Source: a bacterium (GTDB lineage Bacteria; Myxococcota_A; UBA9160; SZUA-336). Taken from it: a DNA stretch of 64,000 nucleotides. The notes under the pieces were generated by a model. It worked only from the letters and a program-made list of their open reading frames with translations. It searched no databases and was not told the origin of the DNA. The DNA lies in assembly GCA_024226335.1 (NCBI GenBank), contig JAAELY010000529.1:27286-91285 (forward strand), written 5' to 3'. Shown here one piece after another: positions 35,385 to 44,817 of the stretch. The translations under genes and the position numbers were made by a program. Position 1 is the stretch's first letter. Each line of letters opens with the position of its first letter.

Positions 35385-36025
35385 GGCGAGCAGACCGCCC
35401 AGTACGTGTCGAGCGAGTTCAAGATCCAGTGGATTCCCCGTTCTTCACTGCGGTCGTATTCCGCAGTCGGAACGTGGCCGGACACAATCAACAGCGTCAT
35501 CGGCTGGCTTCCGCGAATCAGCATCGACGGCGCAGCCAATAGTTGAGTCCAGTACGGATTGGCGACGGGTTGCGAATCATAGAGAAGGGCATAGACGGAC
35601 AGAGAACGCACGCCGCCGAGGGTGCGCTTCCCGAAGTCCCCGACGTGGATGGGAATCCGTTCGCCCTTGTGCTCGACCCACTTCAGGTGCTCTCCGCTGG
35701 GCTTGCGCGCGGGGGCGATTCGATGCGCCGGCCGGTAGTAGACTCGCTTGGCGTTCCAGGAGCGGATGATCGAGTAGGAAAGAGGAGTTTCTCCGCGATC
35801 CCCGTGTACTCGCCCCTCCCGCCACTGGTCCGCGGCGAATGCGGATTTCATGAAGCTCTGGCGCTTTTCTGGTTGTCGTTCGGCATAGCTATCGGGAATC
35901 AGAACGCCGGGATTGGCGCAATCATCGCGGCGCCAGCCCACGTAGTCGTGGATCACGACGGGAATCAAGACCACGGCCAGCATGACGGCGATATGTGGCG
36001 CGTAGCGTGCCGAGATGCTGTTCAT
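35381..36025 (-). CDS. Exosortase-associated protein (EpsI-like, tentative)
   Basis: 214 residues with an N-terminal membrane anchor (APHIAVMLAVVLIPVVIHD) and an extracytoplasmic domain. The segment VYALLYDSQPVANPYWTQL, then MTLLIVSG, resembles the C-terminal half of EpsI/DUF3485 proteins, which commonly follow or fuse to exosortases. The usual Cys-containing EpsI motif is not obvious, so homology is tentative. Both ends overlap neighbouring genes by 4 nt, between exosortase and sulfatase-like genes. Likely acts in the envelope with the exosortase. Confidence 0.6.
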   Translation of the reverse strand: MNSISARYAPHIAVMLAVVLIPVVIHDYVGWRRDDCANPGVLIPDSYAERQPEKRQSFMKSAFAADQWREGRVHGDRGETPLSYSIIRSWNAKRVYYRPAHRIAPARKPSGEHLKWVEHKGERIPIHVGDFGKRTLGGVRSLSVYALLYDSQPVANPYWTQLLAAPSMLIRGSQPMTLLIVSGHVPTAEYDRSEERGIHWILNSLDTYWAVCSP

Positions 36026-36906
36026 TCGCTTCGCTCTGGTTCGGGGCCACGGAAAGTCTCGCGACCAGACATCCAGAACAAGATCGCGATGACGACTGCG
36101 AAGGACACAATGCCCGAGCCCTCGTGTAGCGACGTTTCGAGCAGGTCCGCATGACCGTAATAGACTACCAGCACCAGAAAGCTGACGCGGATGATGTTGC
36201 AGATGATTGCGAGCACGACCGAGGTGGCGATCAGCATAAGGCCGCGGCTCTTGGACGGGTTGAGGTGCGACAGGATCAATCCCGTGGTGACGGCCGCATA
36301 CATGGTCGAAAAACCGCTACACGCATCTGCGACGGAGACCGAGTGTCCGGGAACATTGAGGACGGTGCCGTTCTTGGACAAGGGAATATCGAGCAGTGGG
36401 ACCACATAAGAGGTCCCAAATGCTGTGATCTCGCGCAGAAACAGGTGGATCTTCGTTACAAAGCCGGCGGGGATCGGCAGCATGAAGGCCGCGATCACCA
36501 GAGCGAACACCAGTCCGCGAGTGCGATCTCCACCCAGAACGAGTAGCGAAAGGCCGGGCAGGCAGACGACCAGTCCCGCAGCGGCCAGCAGGTCCGTCTG
36601 GATGGCCGCGTCGAGGGCCAGCATCGCCAGGCCTGTGAACAGAAACACAAAGCCCCAGGCCGAAGAATGCGACCCGGACACGGGATCTTCGTGCAAACGC
36701 TCCCAGAGCAGGTACGCCAGGATAAACGGCATGAATATGCCGTGGCCGCTGTACCAGATGCTGATCGTCCAGCGGCTCCAGAGCCACATGGCCGTAGGTG
36801 CGAATGCGGCGACGAAAAGCGCGATCCACAACAAGGTAAGAATCGGTCTGCCCGAGGGCTCCTCTACCTCCGGAACTGCGCCGTCCATCTGATCTACTGT
36901 GGCCAA
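36022..36906 (-). CDS. Exosortase (PEP-CTERM transpeptidase family)
   Basis: 294-residue polytopic membrane protein with about eight helices. The exosortase catalytic set is present: Cys196 in SVADACSGF, Arg240 in ICNIIRVSF and His261 in SLHEGSG. Exosortases are thought to cleave C-terminal PEP-CTERM signals and pass the protein to an envelope anchor. The TTG start at 36906 is preceded by GAGAGGAT; an ATG at 36888 is the alternative. It sits between a tandem glutaredoxin-fold gene and an EpsI-like gene. A broken PEP-CTERM gene lies at 40367-40893. Confidence 0.9.
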   Translation of the reverse strand: MATVDQMDGAVPEVEEPSGRPILTLLWIALFVAAFAPTAMWLWSRWTISIWYSGHGIFMPFILAYLLWERLHEDPVSGSHSSAWGFVFLFTGLAMLALDAAIQTDLLAAAGLVVCLPGLSLLVLGGDRTRGLVFALVIAAFMLPIPAGFVTKIHLFLREITAFGTSYVVPLLDIPLSKNGTVLNVPGHSVSVADACSGFSTMYAAVTTGLILSHLNPSKSRGLMLIATSVVLAIICNIIRVSFLVLVVYYGHADLLETSLHEGSGIVSFAVVIAILFWMSGRETFRGPEPERSE

Positions 36907-36916
36907 TTCGATCCTC

Positions 36917-37612
36917 TCAGCGCGCGTAGTTCTTCCGCAGATGGCGGACGATATCGGCCGACTCGAACATCTCGATGCCTGTGTTGGGGTCGACCAGATA
37001 CGGAACCATCAGCTTTCCGGATCGTTTCTCGAATGCCTCGCGACTGGGGCTGCCCTTGGCCACGTTGTGCAGTCGATAGGGGATTTCCAGACTCGTGAGT
37101 TCTTCGCGGACGATCCGGCAAAATGGCGACCCTTCAAAACTGTACAGTTCGAGTGGCAGGGCCGGCGGAGTGGCTTCCCGGTAGAAACTACCGAGACCGG
37201 GACGCAGAGCCGCCGCGATCATCGACCCCAGATCGGTGAGTGGCCCGGCGTTCAGGCTCAACGGCACACGGCCGTCGCCGTATTTCTCGAACAGGTAGCG
37301 CACGATTTCATTCGATTCGTACATCTCGACGCCGGTGTTGGGATCGACCAGATAGGGGAATTGTGCTTTGCCCGCGCGTTTGACGAGTTCGGTTCGATAG
37401 CGCGGTCCGTTTTTGGGGCAGGGCAGGATGTCGGCCTCCAGATCGAGCATCGAGAGTGCTTCTCGCACCTTTCGACAGAACGGACAGCCTTCGAATTCGT
37501 AGAGGGTCAAAGCTTGCTCTGGACGCGCTCCCAGACTGGAGATCGAGACACCTGCAGCCAGGCGCGACACGGTGGCCGCGGTGGATGTCGCGATGTCGAG
37601 GATGCGGTTCAT
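36917..37612 (-). CDS. Tandem glutaredoxin/GST-N domain protein
   Basis: 231 residues made of two homologous thioredoxin-fold domains. Domain 1 carries CPFC (C43-C46). Domain 2 carries SPFC (S162-C165). Each is followed by PYLVDPNTGVEM or PYLVDPNTGIEM, so the duplication is recent or constrained. No GST C-terminal helical domain is present. An N-terminal hydrophobic-amphipathic stretch (residues 1-27) is weak as a signal. It lies 10 nt upstream of the exosortase start. A role in redox control or glutathione-dependent chemistry of the exosortase Cys is possible but speculative. Confidence 0.8.
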   Translation of the reverse strand: MNRILDIATSTAATVSRLAAGVSISSLGARPEQALTLYEFEGCPFCRKVREALSMLDLEADILPCPKNGPRYRTELVKRAGKAQFPYLVDPNTGVEMYESNEIVRYLFEKYGDGRVPLSLNAGPLTDLGSMIAAALRPGLGSFYREATPPALPLELYSFEGSPFCRIVREELTSLEIPYRLHNVAKGSPSREAFEKRSGKLMVPYLVDPNTGIEMFESADIVRHLRKNYAR

Positions 37613-37742
37613 GACAGATCTCCTTTCGGCGCCGTGAGCACTCTTCCTTCGGTATCGCCGAGGGAACCACTCCGAGCCTCGTTCAGACGCCGAAAATCAA
37701 GTCCGGAGAGTATATCGCGGCGCTTGGCCGGACTGGCGCCCG

Positions 37743-38975
37743 CTATTCCGGACCCCGATAGCGCGCCCTGGGTCGTATCAAGAATCCGGCTTCGTACTGC
37801 TCCAGGACATGCGCCACCCAGCCGGCGCAGCGCGCCACCGCGAAAAGAGTCGGTCCCATCCCGGGCGCCAGGCCGAGCGCAGCTGCGACCGCCGCGATCC
37901 CCACATCGGCGTTGGGGGCCGGGCGCTCCGCCGCCTCCATGGCCGCGACGATCGCCACCAGCGTCCGCACTCCAACCGAATCGGGTGCCAGGCGGCGGGC
38001 GCCCTCCAGGAGCGGGCCGCTGCGCGGATCGCCGCGCTGGTAGATCAGATGCCCAAAGCCGGGAATGGATTCACCGCGGCGCATGCGTGCGCGCACCGTA
38101 GTTTCGGCATTCTCGGGCGTACCGGCTTCGATCATCAGCGCTTCGACCTGCTCGCTCGCCCCGCTGTGCAACGGCCCGCTGGCCGTTCCCACCGCCGCCG
38201 AAAGACAGCCGTACAGGTCTGCACCCGTCGACGCTGCGACGCGTGCGGCGAACGCGGATGCGTTCAACTCGTGATCCGCCATGAGGATGAGCGTCTGCTC
38301 CAGCAGTCGAATCGCTGCGGGTTCGGGCGTGACACCGATGGCGGTGGCGAGAATTCCACTGACATTGCCTGCGGAGAGCGCCTCTTCGGCGACCCGCGGA
38401 TCTCGCGATAACGCCAGAGAGGCCGCGAGCCGCGGAATCACCTGGCTAGCCCGTCGCAGCGTCGCTTCCGGACTCGTGTCGAAGCGCTCCGGATCTGCTG
38501 CCGCCAGCGCCGGCAGGCTGAGAGCCATGCAGATCAGCGGCGGAGTCCCGCCCGGTAGAAGTTCTGCCAGGCGCCGCCAGGAAACCGAAGGGCCGTCCGC
38601 GCGCCAGCGCGCCCCGGTCGGGGGCAGGTCACCGGTCCAGAGCAACTCCGCGACCGCCTCGAACTCGACCCCGCTCTGCGCGAGTTCCAGCGCGGGTCGG
38701 CCCCGGTACAGAGGACCCGCGTCCGAGAGTCCGGTGATCGAGGTATCGAGCAGCGGCTGCTCCGCCGAAAAGCCCCCGGCGGAACTCACCCGCCTGCGCG
38801 TGCCGCGCTGCACGCGCAGGCGGTTCAGTTCCGAGCGCAGATAGCGCCGCTCGCGCCGTCCGTCGGCCGGCAAGCTGCGCAGGAGCCCGCGACTGGTGTA
38901 GGCGTAGAGGGTTTCGACCTTCACCCCCAATAGGGCCGCAGCCTGTTTCGAGTCCAGAGTCTCGTGTTCGTCCAC
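37743..38975 (-). CDS. Helix-turn-helix/citrate-synthase fusion protein
   Basis: 410 residues from a GTG start. Residues 8-55 (LDSKQAAALLGVKVETLYAY, then RGLL and RRYLRSELNRL) form a MerR/excisionase-type winged helix. The remainder is a complete citrate-synthase fold with all three catalytic residues: H270 (GPLHSGA), H309 (GFGHLIY) and D357 (NADVGI). The C-terminal RPRARYRG is also kept. Known architecture in databases, but to my knowledge without a settled function. It is divergent from a free-standing citrate synthase, and a palindrome abuts its start codon. I infer a metabolite-sensing transcription factor that may retain catalysis. Confidence 0.85.
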   Translation of the reverse strand: MDEHETLDSKQAAALLGVKVETLYAYTSRGLLRSLPADGRRERRYLRSELNRLRVQRGTRRRVSSAGGFSAEQPLLDTSITGLSDAGPLYRGRPALELAQSGVEFEAVAELLWTGDLPPTGARWRADGPSVSWRRLAELLPGGTPPLICMALSLPALAAADPERFDTSPEATLRRASQVIPRLAASLALSRDPRVAEEALSAGNVSGILATAIGVTPEPAAIRLLEQTLILMADHELNASAFAARVAASTGADLYGCLSAAVGTASGPLHSGASEQVEALMIEAGTPENAETTVRARMRRGESIPGFGHLIYQRGDPRSGPLLEGARRLAPDSVGVRTLVAIVAAMEAAERPAPNADVGIAAVAAALGLAPGMGPTLFAVARCAGWVAHVLEQYEAGFLIRPRARYRGPE

Positions 38976-38991
38976 GGATCAACATTGATCC
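38976..38991. promoter_or_regulatory. Palindrome abutting the HTH-citrate synthase start
   Basis: GGATCAA and TTGATCC form a perfect 7-bp inverted repeat around a CA centre, immediately 5' of the GTG start codon. Its ATCAA/TTGAT half-sites recur upstream of the divergent citrate synthase (39042-39066). Probable autoregulatory operator of the HTH protein. Confidence 0.5.
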
Positions 38992-39041
38992 AGGTTTGCG
39001 CAGGATGCAACTGCGCTTCCTTCGCCCTGGAGGACGGATAT

Positions 39042-39066
39042 ATTGATTTTATTGATCAATATTGAT
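39042..39066. promoter_or_regulatory. Clustered TTGAT/ATCAA palindromes upstream of citrate synthase
   Basis: Two overlapping perfect palindromes, ATTGATCAAT (39051-39060) and ATCAATATTGAT (39055-39066), with another ATTGAT at 39042-39047. Half-sites repeat every 9-10 bp, about one helical turn. This AT-rich patch in GC-rich DNA lies 50-75 bp before the citrate synthase ATG and is a candidate multi-site operator. Confidence 0.5.
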
Positions 39067-39115
39067 TTTTGTGTCCGATTCGGGCACGCTGTCCAGAAAG
39101 CAAAGGGAGAAAAGC

Positions 39116-40201
39116 ATGATGAGCAATGGTCTGGACGGGGTAGTCGTGGCGGAAACCAGACTCAGCCACATCGATGGAGAACGCGGGCGCCTGATCGTGC
39201 GCGGCTTCGACATCGAGTCTCTGGCAAAGCGAGCCAGTTTTGAGGATCTATGTGTTCTGCTCTGGACCGGGTCGCTTCCGAGCGCCGATGAGTGGGCAGA
39301 GATGTCGCGAGAACTCGGCGCCAGACGAGTCGAGGCATTCCAGAGCTGCGAAGCCCTGGGCGATGCGCTCTCGGCACCGGTCGCGATGGACGCTCTGCGC
39401 GCGTCCGTCGGGCACGTGGCCGACGGCGCTGATCCGGAACGCCAGAGAACTCGCCTGGTGGCGGCCGTCGCGGTATACGCGGCGGGTTGGTGGCGCACGC
39501 AGCAGGGCTTGCCGCTGGTGGCACCGAACCCGGAACTCGGTCACGCGGAAGATTATCTGCGCATGGTCAGTGGCGAGTCCCCGGACGAAGCCCGCAGAGC
39601 CGCGCTCGATGCCTATCTGGTGACAGTGGCCGATCACGGTATGAACGCTTCGACGTTCACCGCGCGCGTCGTCACTTCGACGGACTCCGACGCGGTGTCT
39701 GCCGTGGTCGCCGCAATCGGCGCCCTCAAGGGGCCCTTGCACGGCGGAGCTCCGGGGCCGGTCCTGGAGATGCTCGAAGCCATCGGCCGACCCGAGAACG
39801 CCGCAGACTGGATCGAGAACGAACTGGCTTCGGGCCGGCGCATCATGGGTCTCGGGCATCGCGTCTATCGTGTGCGCGATCCGCGCGCGGCTGTGCTCGA
39901 AACTGCCGTCGAAGCGCTTCGCCGGGCCGGGCTGTCCAACGACCGACTCGAACTCGCACGTGCGGTCGAAGGAGTGGCGGCGGAATCTCTCAAGCAACGC
40001 CATCCCGGGCGCAAGCTCGAAGCGAACATCGAGTTCTACACCGCAGTTCTATTGGACGCGCTCGGTCTGCCCGCGCAGATGTTCACGCCTAGCTTTGCTG
40101 TGGCGCGAGTTGCGGGTTGGCTTGCGCATATTGATGAACAGCGGGAGGTGGGGCGGATTATTCGGCCTCGGGCGGAGTATGTGGGGGAGATTCCGGCTTA
40201 G
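39116..40201 (+). CDS. Citrate synthase family protein (citrate/2-methylcitrate synthase)
   Basis: 361-residue citrate synthase fold. Catalytic His209 (GPLHGGA) and His248 (GLGHRVYRVRDPR) are present; the third position is Glu306 (ANIEFYTA) where classical enzymes have Asp. C-terminal RPRAEYVG binds citrate/CoA. It condenses acetyl- or propionyl-CoA with oxaloacetate. With prpE about 6 kb away, 2-methylcitrate synthesis is possible. Two adjacent ATGs start at 39116 and 39119; GGGAG lies upstream. It is divergent from the HTH-citrate synthase, which is a likely regulator. A palindromic element follows its stop. Confidence 0.87.
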   Translation: MMSNGLDGVVVAETRLSHIDGERGRLIVRGFDIESLAKRASFEDLCVLLWTGSLPSADEWAEMSRELGARRVEAFQSCEALGDALSAPVAMDALRASVGHVADGADPERQRTRLVAAVAVYAAGWWRTQQGLPLVAPNPELGHAEDYLRMVSGESPDEARRAALDAYLVTVADHGMNASTFTARVVTSTDSDAVSAVVAAIGALKGPLHGGAPGPVLEMLEAIGRPENAADWIENELASGRRIMGLGHRVYRVRDPRAAVLETAVEALRRAGLSNDRLELARAVEGVAAESLKQRHPGRKLEANIEFYTAVLLDALGLPAQMFTPSFAVARVAGWLAHIDEQREVGRIIRPRAEYVGEIPA

Positions 40202-40208
40202 GGCTGAG

Positions 40209-40322
40209 GCAGCTGAGTCGGTCGGACGCAACCCCCCGCCGGTCGTGCTCCGCGTGCTTCGGTCAGGTGTTGCAGCGCTCTTTGGTGGCTCCGAAACGCC
40301 CGGCGGGGGGTTGCGTCCGACC
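40209..40322 (+). repeat. Palindromic repeat element, copy 1
   Basis: A 103-bp core (40220-40322) has perfectly complementary 23-bp arms (40220-40242 and 40300-40322) around a 57-bp loop. It starts about 18 nt after the citrate synthase stop and ends 45 bp short of the convergent PEP-CTERM pseudogene. The loop is nearly identical, in inverted orientation, to that of copy 2 at 40976-41076, apart from 12 central bases. Homology extends about 11 bp outside the left arm (AGCTGAGTC). May act as a bidirectional terminator or a REPIN-like mobile repeat. Confidence 0.85.
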
Positions 40323-40366
40323 TTCACGCCGCGCTCCGGCCTACCGTCGATTTCTGTGTGTCCGGG

Positions 40367-40893
40367 CTATGACGTTCGAATTCGACGAACTAACAGGAGT
40401 ACAGTGCAGGCGAGTGTGAGCATTGCAAGCGGTCCCGCTTCTGGAACTGGGACTGTCAGGACGGCCGACAAAGCATAGAAGGCCTATCAGTGGCGGATGG
40501 TTGGGTATCAAAGCGTCCTTCTGCCCAGAGAGGATTGGTTACGAAGGACTCTCCCACCGATACAGTCGCTCCGCCCAAGTGGTATGTGGCAATGCCAGGG
40601 AAACCCGTACCTGGATAAACGAAGACAAACGCATGGGCACCGTTCTGATCGACTTCCAGAGGAGCGTCAAGAGTGCCGTCCCAGAGGTCGGTGTAGTCGG
40701 CTATGTCTGTTGAAGCTGCATTCCGAGTGCCGGTTGTCAGGAAGGCCAGTCGGTATTGGGCTCCGGATAGGAGGTCCGTAGGTGTTGTGATTGGTGTGGC
40801 TTTGCTCGGGGTTGCCAGAAGGAGGGGTGCGGCGAGCATGAGGATCACCGTGCAGACGTGAGACAGACTGCGTCGAGTCGCCGAATCAACCAT
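40367..40893 (-). pseudogene. PEP-CTERM secreted protein gene, frameshifted and probably internally deleted
   Basis: From ATG 40893 the frame encodes a signal peptide (VCTVILMLAAPLLLATPSKA) and a secreted domain, then stops at 40456. In the -1 frame beginning near 40484 the sequence continues with YALSAVLTVPVPEAG, a hydrophobic helix and RRIRTS before a stop at 40367. That is a textbook PEP-CTERM anchor (motif, helix, basic tail). One missing base near 40484 explains the break. Within the secreted domain TSTDIADYTDLWDGTLDA looks shortened relative to related PEP-CTERM proteins as I remember them, suggesting an internal deletion too. Natural substrate type for the exosortase at 36022-36906. 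Confidence 0.75.
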
Positions 40894-40975
40894 AGCGTTC
40901 CAGTGTATCGCGAGATCGGCTCACGGAAGCACAAAATCCACCCGCCCAATGGATAAGGGCAGAGTGCAGCGGGGA

Positions 40976-41088
40976 GGTCGAAAGCAACCCCCACCGGGCG
41001 TTTCGGAGCCACCAAAGAGCGCTACAAGGTCCAAACGAAGCACGCGGAGCACGACCGGTGGGGGTTGCTTTCGACCGGCTCAGCTACC
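40976..41088 (-). repeat. Palindromic repeat element, copy 2
   Basis: A 101-bp core (40976-41076) has perfectly complementary 22-bp arms (40976-40997 and 41055-41076) and a 57-bp loop. It is the inverted counterpart of copy 1. The outer homology (AGCTGAGCC on the minus strand, 41077-41085) again lies on the side facing the stop codon of the upstream gene, here acetoacetyl-CoA synthetase, 24 nt away. Arm sequence differs from copy 1, but both arms changed together. Confidence 0.85.
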
Positions 41089-41100
41089 CGCAACGCCCGT

Positions 41101-43062
<1,962 letters not shown>

Positions 43063-43072
43063 GGCTGCGTTC

Positions 43073-44098
43073 CTACTTCAGGCCGCGCGCGATCAGTTCT
43101 TCGGCAATCTGGACTGCGTTGGTCGCAGCACCCTTGCGCAGATTGTCGCCAACCTCCCAGAGCCAGAGGCGATCGCTGCCCAGATCGCGGCGGATCCGCC
43201 CGACCAGAATTTCGTCTTTGCCTTCGACGTCGGCCGGCGTGGGGAAGGTATTGGTCGACGGGTCGTCGACCACCTGAACGCCGGGAAAGGCCGCCAGTGC
43301 TTCGCGCGCCTGATCGGGGGACAGGGCTCGCTCGGTTTCGATCAGCACCGAGGCCGAGTGCCCCACCGGAACGGGAACGCGCACGCAGGTCATCGTCACG
43401 TCGAGCCTGGGCATTGCCATGATCTTCCGGGTCTCGAACAGCAGCTTTACTTCTTCGGTCGAGTAACCGTCCTCTCGGAAGTTCTCGCACAGCGGCACAA
43501 CGTTGTTCGCGATTCGCGCTGCGAATTTCTCGGGTGCGGGCTGAGCACTGCCCTCGTGAAATGCGTTCTGCTGACTTTCGAGCTCTTCGATCCCGGGCAG
43601 TCCCGCACCGCTCACCGCCTGCATGGTGGTGACGACCGCGCTCTTCAGACCGACCGCGCGACGCAGGGGTTCGAGCACCATGACCAGCGGAATGGTCGTG
43701 CAATTGGGACACGAGATGATGCCCTGGTGCTTCTCGACCGCCGCGCCATTGACCTCCGGTACCACCAGCGGAACCTCGTCCGACATGCGCCAGGTGCTCG
43801 ACTTGTCGATGGCGATGCCACCCCGGGCCGCAACCTCCGGAGCCAGGTCCTTCGAGAGCGTTCCCGTGGCCGCAAAGAAGACGAGGTCGGCGCCATCGAA
43901 GGCCTTGGGTTCGGCGACCTTCACCTCGATGTCCCGTCCCGTGAACGGAACTGTCGTACCAGCGGATCGCTCGCTCGCCAGCGGTCGCAGTTCCCCTACC
44001 GGGAAGCTGCGCTGCTCGAGCACGCGAAGTAATACCTCGCCGACCGCGCCGGTTGCACCGACGATGGCGACGACTCGATCGCGTTGCGCATCAGCCAT
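43073..44098 (-). CDS. asd: Aspartate-semialdehyde dehydrogenase
   Basis: 341 residues. NADP-binding [14 protein letters not shown] near the N-terminus, the active-site Cys133 in [12 protein letters not shown], and a substrate-binding [14 protein letters not shown] segment near the middle of the C-terminal domain. It reduces aspartyl phosphate to the semialdehyde for Lys, Met, Thr and diaminopimelate synthesis. The frame is open to 44260, but the ATG at 44098 begins the family sequence and has GGAGG about 10 nt upstream. It precedes the acetoacetyl-CoA synthetase gene by 10 nt; a functional link is not obvious. Confidence 0.94.
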   Translation of the reverse strand: MADAQRDRVVAIVGATGAVGEVLLRVLEQRSFPVGELRPLASERSAGTTVPFTGRDIEVKVAEPKAFDGADLVFFAATGTLSKDLAPEVAARGGIAIDKSSTWRMSDEVPLVVPEVNGAAVEKHQGIISCPNCTTIPLVMVLEPLRRAVGLKSAVVTTMQAVSGAGLPGIEELESQQNAFHEGSAQPAPEKFAARIANNVVPLCENFREDGYSTEEVKLLFETRKIMAMPRLDVTMTCVRVPVPVGHSASVLIETERALSPDQAREALAAFPGVQVVDDPSTNTFPTPADVEGKDEILVGRIRRDLGSDRLWLWEVGDNLRKGAATNAVQIAEELIARGLK

Positions 44099-44351
44099 CG
44101 GAATCCGTCCTCCTCGAAAAAGACATCGGCTTCGCGGCCCCGTTCGTACAACCCGTCCGTACACCCCGGTGCATACACCAGCACGTGGGGGCGCGGCGTC
44201 GCCGCGCGGGGCTCGGGGGCGAGCCGACTTCATCGTACAGAGTCCTGCGGTCGCGGCCAACCCCGTAGGTTCCCTGGCCTCCGGGACCCAGCGAAGCTCC
44301 CTTCAGCGCATTCCCCTACAATGCTCCCTCAACGGCGAAAGGGGACCCAGG

Positions 44352-44813
44352 ATGATCCGTTGGCAGGAGTTCGCGCAGCGGCGACCGGACCTGGCCGAGA
44401 TCGGCCAGAAGCGGATCTTCCAGTTCGGCCCGGGTCTCGCCTTTCTGGCGACCGTGCGCAAGGACGGCGGCCCGCGCATGCATCCGATCTGTCCGGTCCT
44501 GGCGCAGGGAGGTCTGTATTTCTTCTGTCGACCCACCTCGCCCAAGAGCGCGGATCTGCGGCGCGACGGTCGCTATGCACTGCACTGCTTCCCCCCACCA
44601 CCCGAGGGACAGGACGAAGAGTTCTACTGCACCGGGACTGCGAGCGTGATCGAAGCTGCCGGGATCCGCGATGCGGCCATCGAGGCGGCGCTGCACGAGA
44701 TCCACGGCGACGATCTTTGCGTGGAGTTCCTGATCGAGCGCGTGCTGCACACCACCTGGAACAATTGGGGTCAACCGGACACGAGTCCGAACCACGAAGT
44801 CTGGCGAGCCTGA
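44352..44813 (+). CDS. Pyridoxamine 5'-phosphate oxidase-like (flavin split-barrel) protein
   Basis: 153 residues. The split-barrel signature is GLAFLATVRKDGGPRMHPICPVL, followed by YFFCRPTSPKSADLRRDGRYALH. It resembles F420- or FMN-binding PPOX-family proteins rather than true PdxH, which is longer. The frame is open for 240 codons upstream, but that part is antisense to asd. The ATG at 44352 begins the domain and is preceded by AGGGGACCCAGG. Convergent with the GINT1-like gene, 4 nt between stops. Cofactor and substrate unknown. Confidence 0.8.
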   Translation: MIRWQEFAQRRPDLAEIGQKRIFQFGPGLAFLATVRKDGGPRMHPICPVLAQGGLYFFCRPTSPKSADLRRDGRYALHCFPPPPEGQDEEFYCTGTASVIEAAGIRDAAIEAALHEIHGDDLCVEFLIERVLHTTWNNWGQPDTSPNHEVWRA

Positions 44814-44817
44814 GCCA

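Noticed and set aside
36899..38101. 400-codon open frame on the plus strand
   Set aside because: Antisense to the tandem glutaredoxin gene and the HTH-citrate synthase; no coding signature.
40220..40322. Integron attC site as an explanation for the palindromic element
   Set aside because: The ends do not match attC core-site consensus, there is no integrase or cassette array, and here the loop is conserved while arms vary, the opposite of what attC sites show.
40209..41088. Composite transposon flanking the PEP-CTERM gene
   Set aside because: The flanking elements are only about 100 bp, encode no transposase, and I see no target-site duplication.
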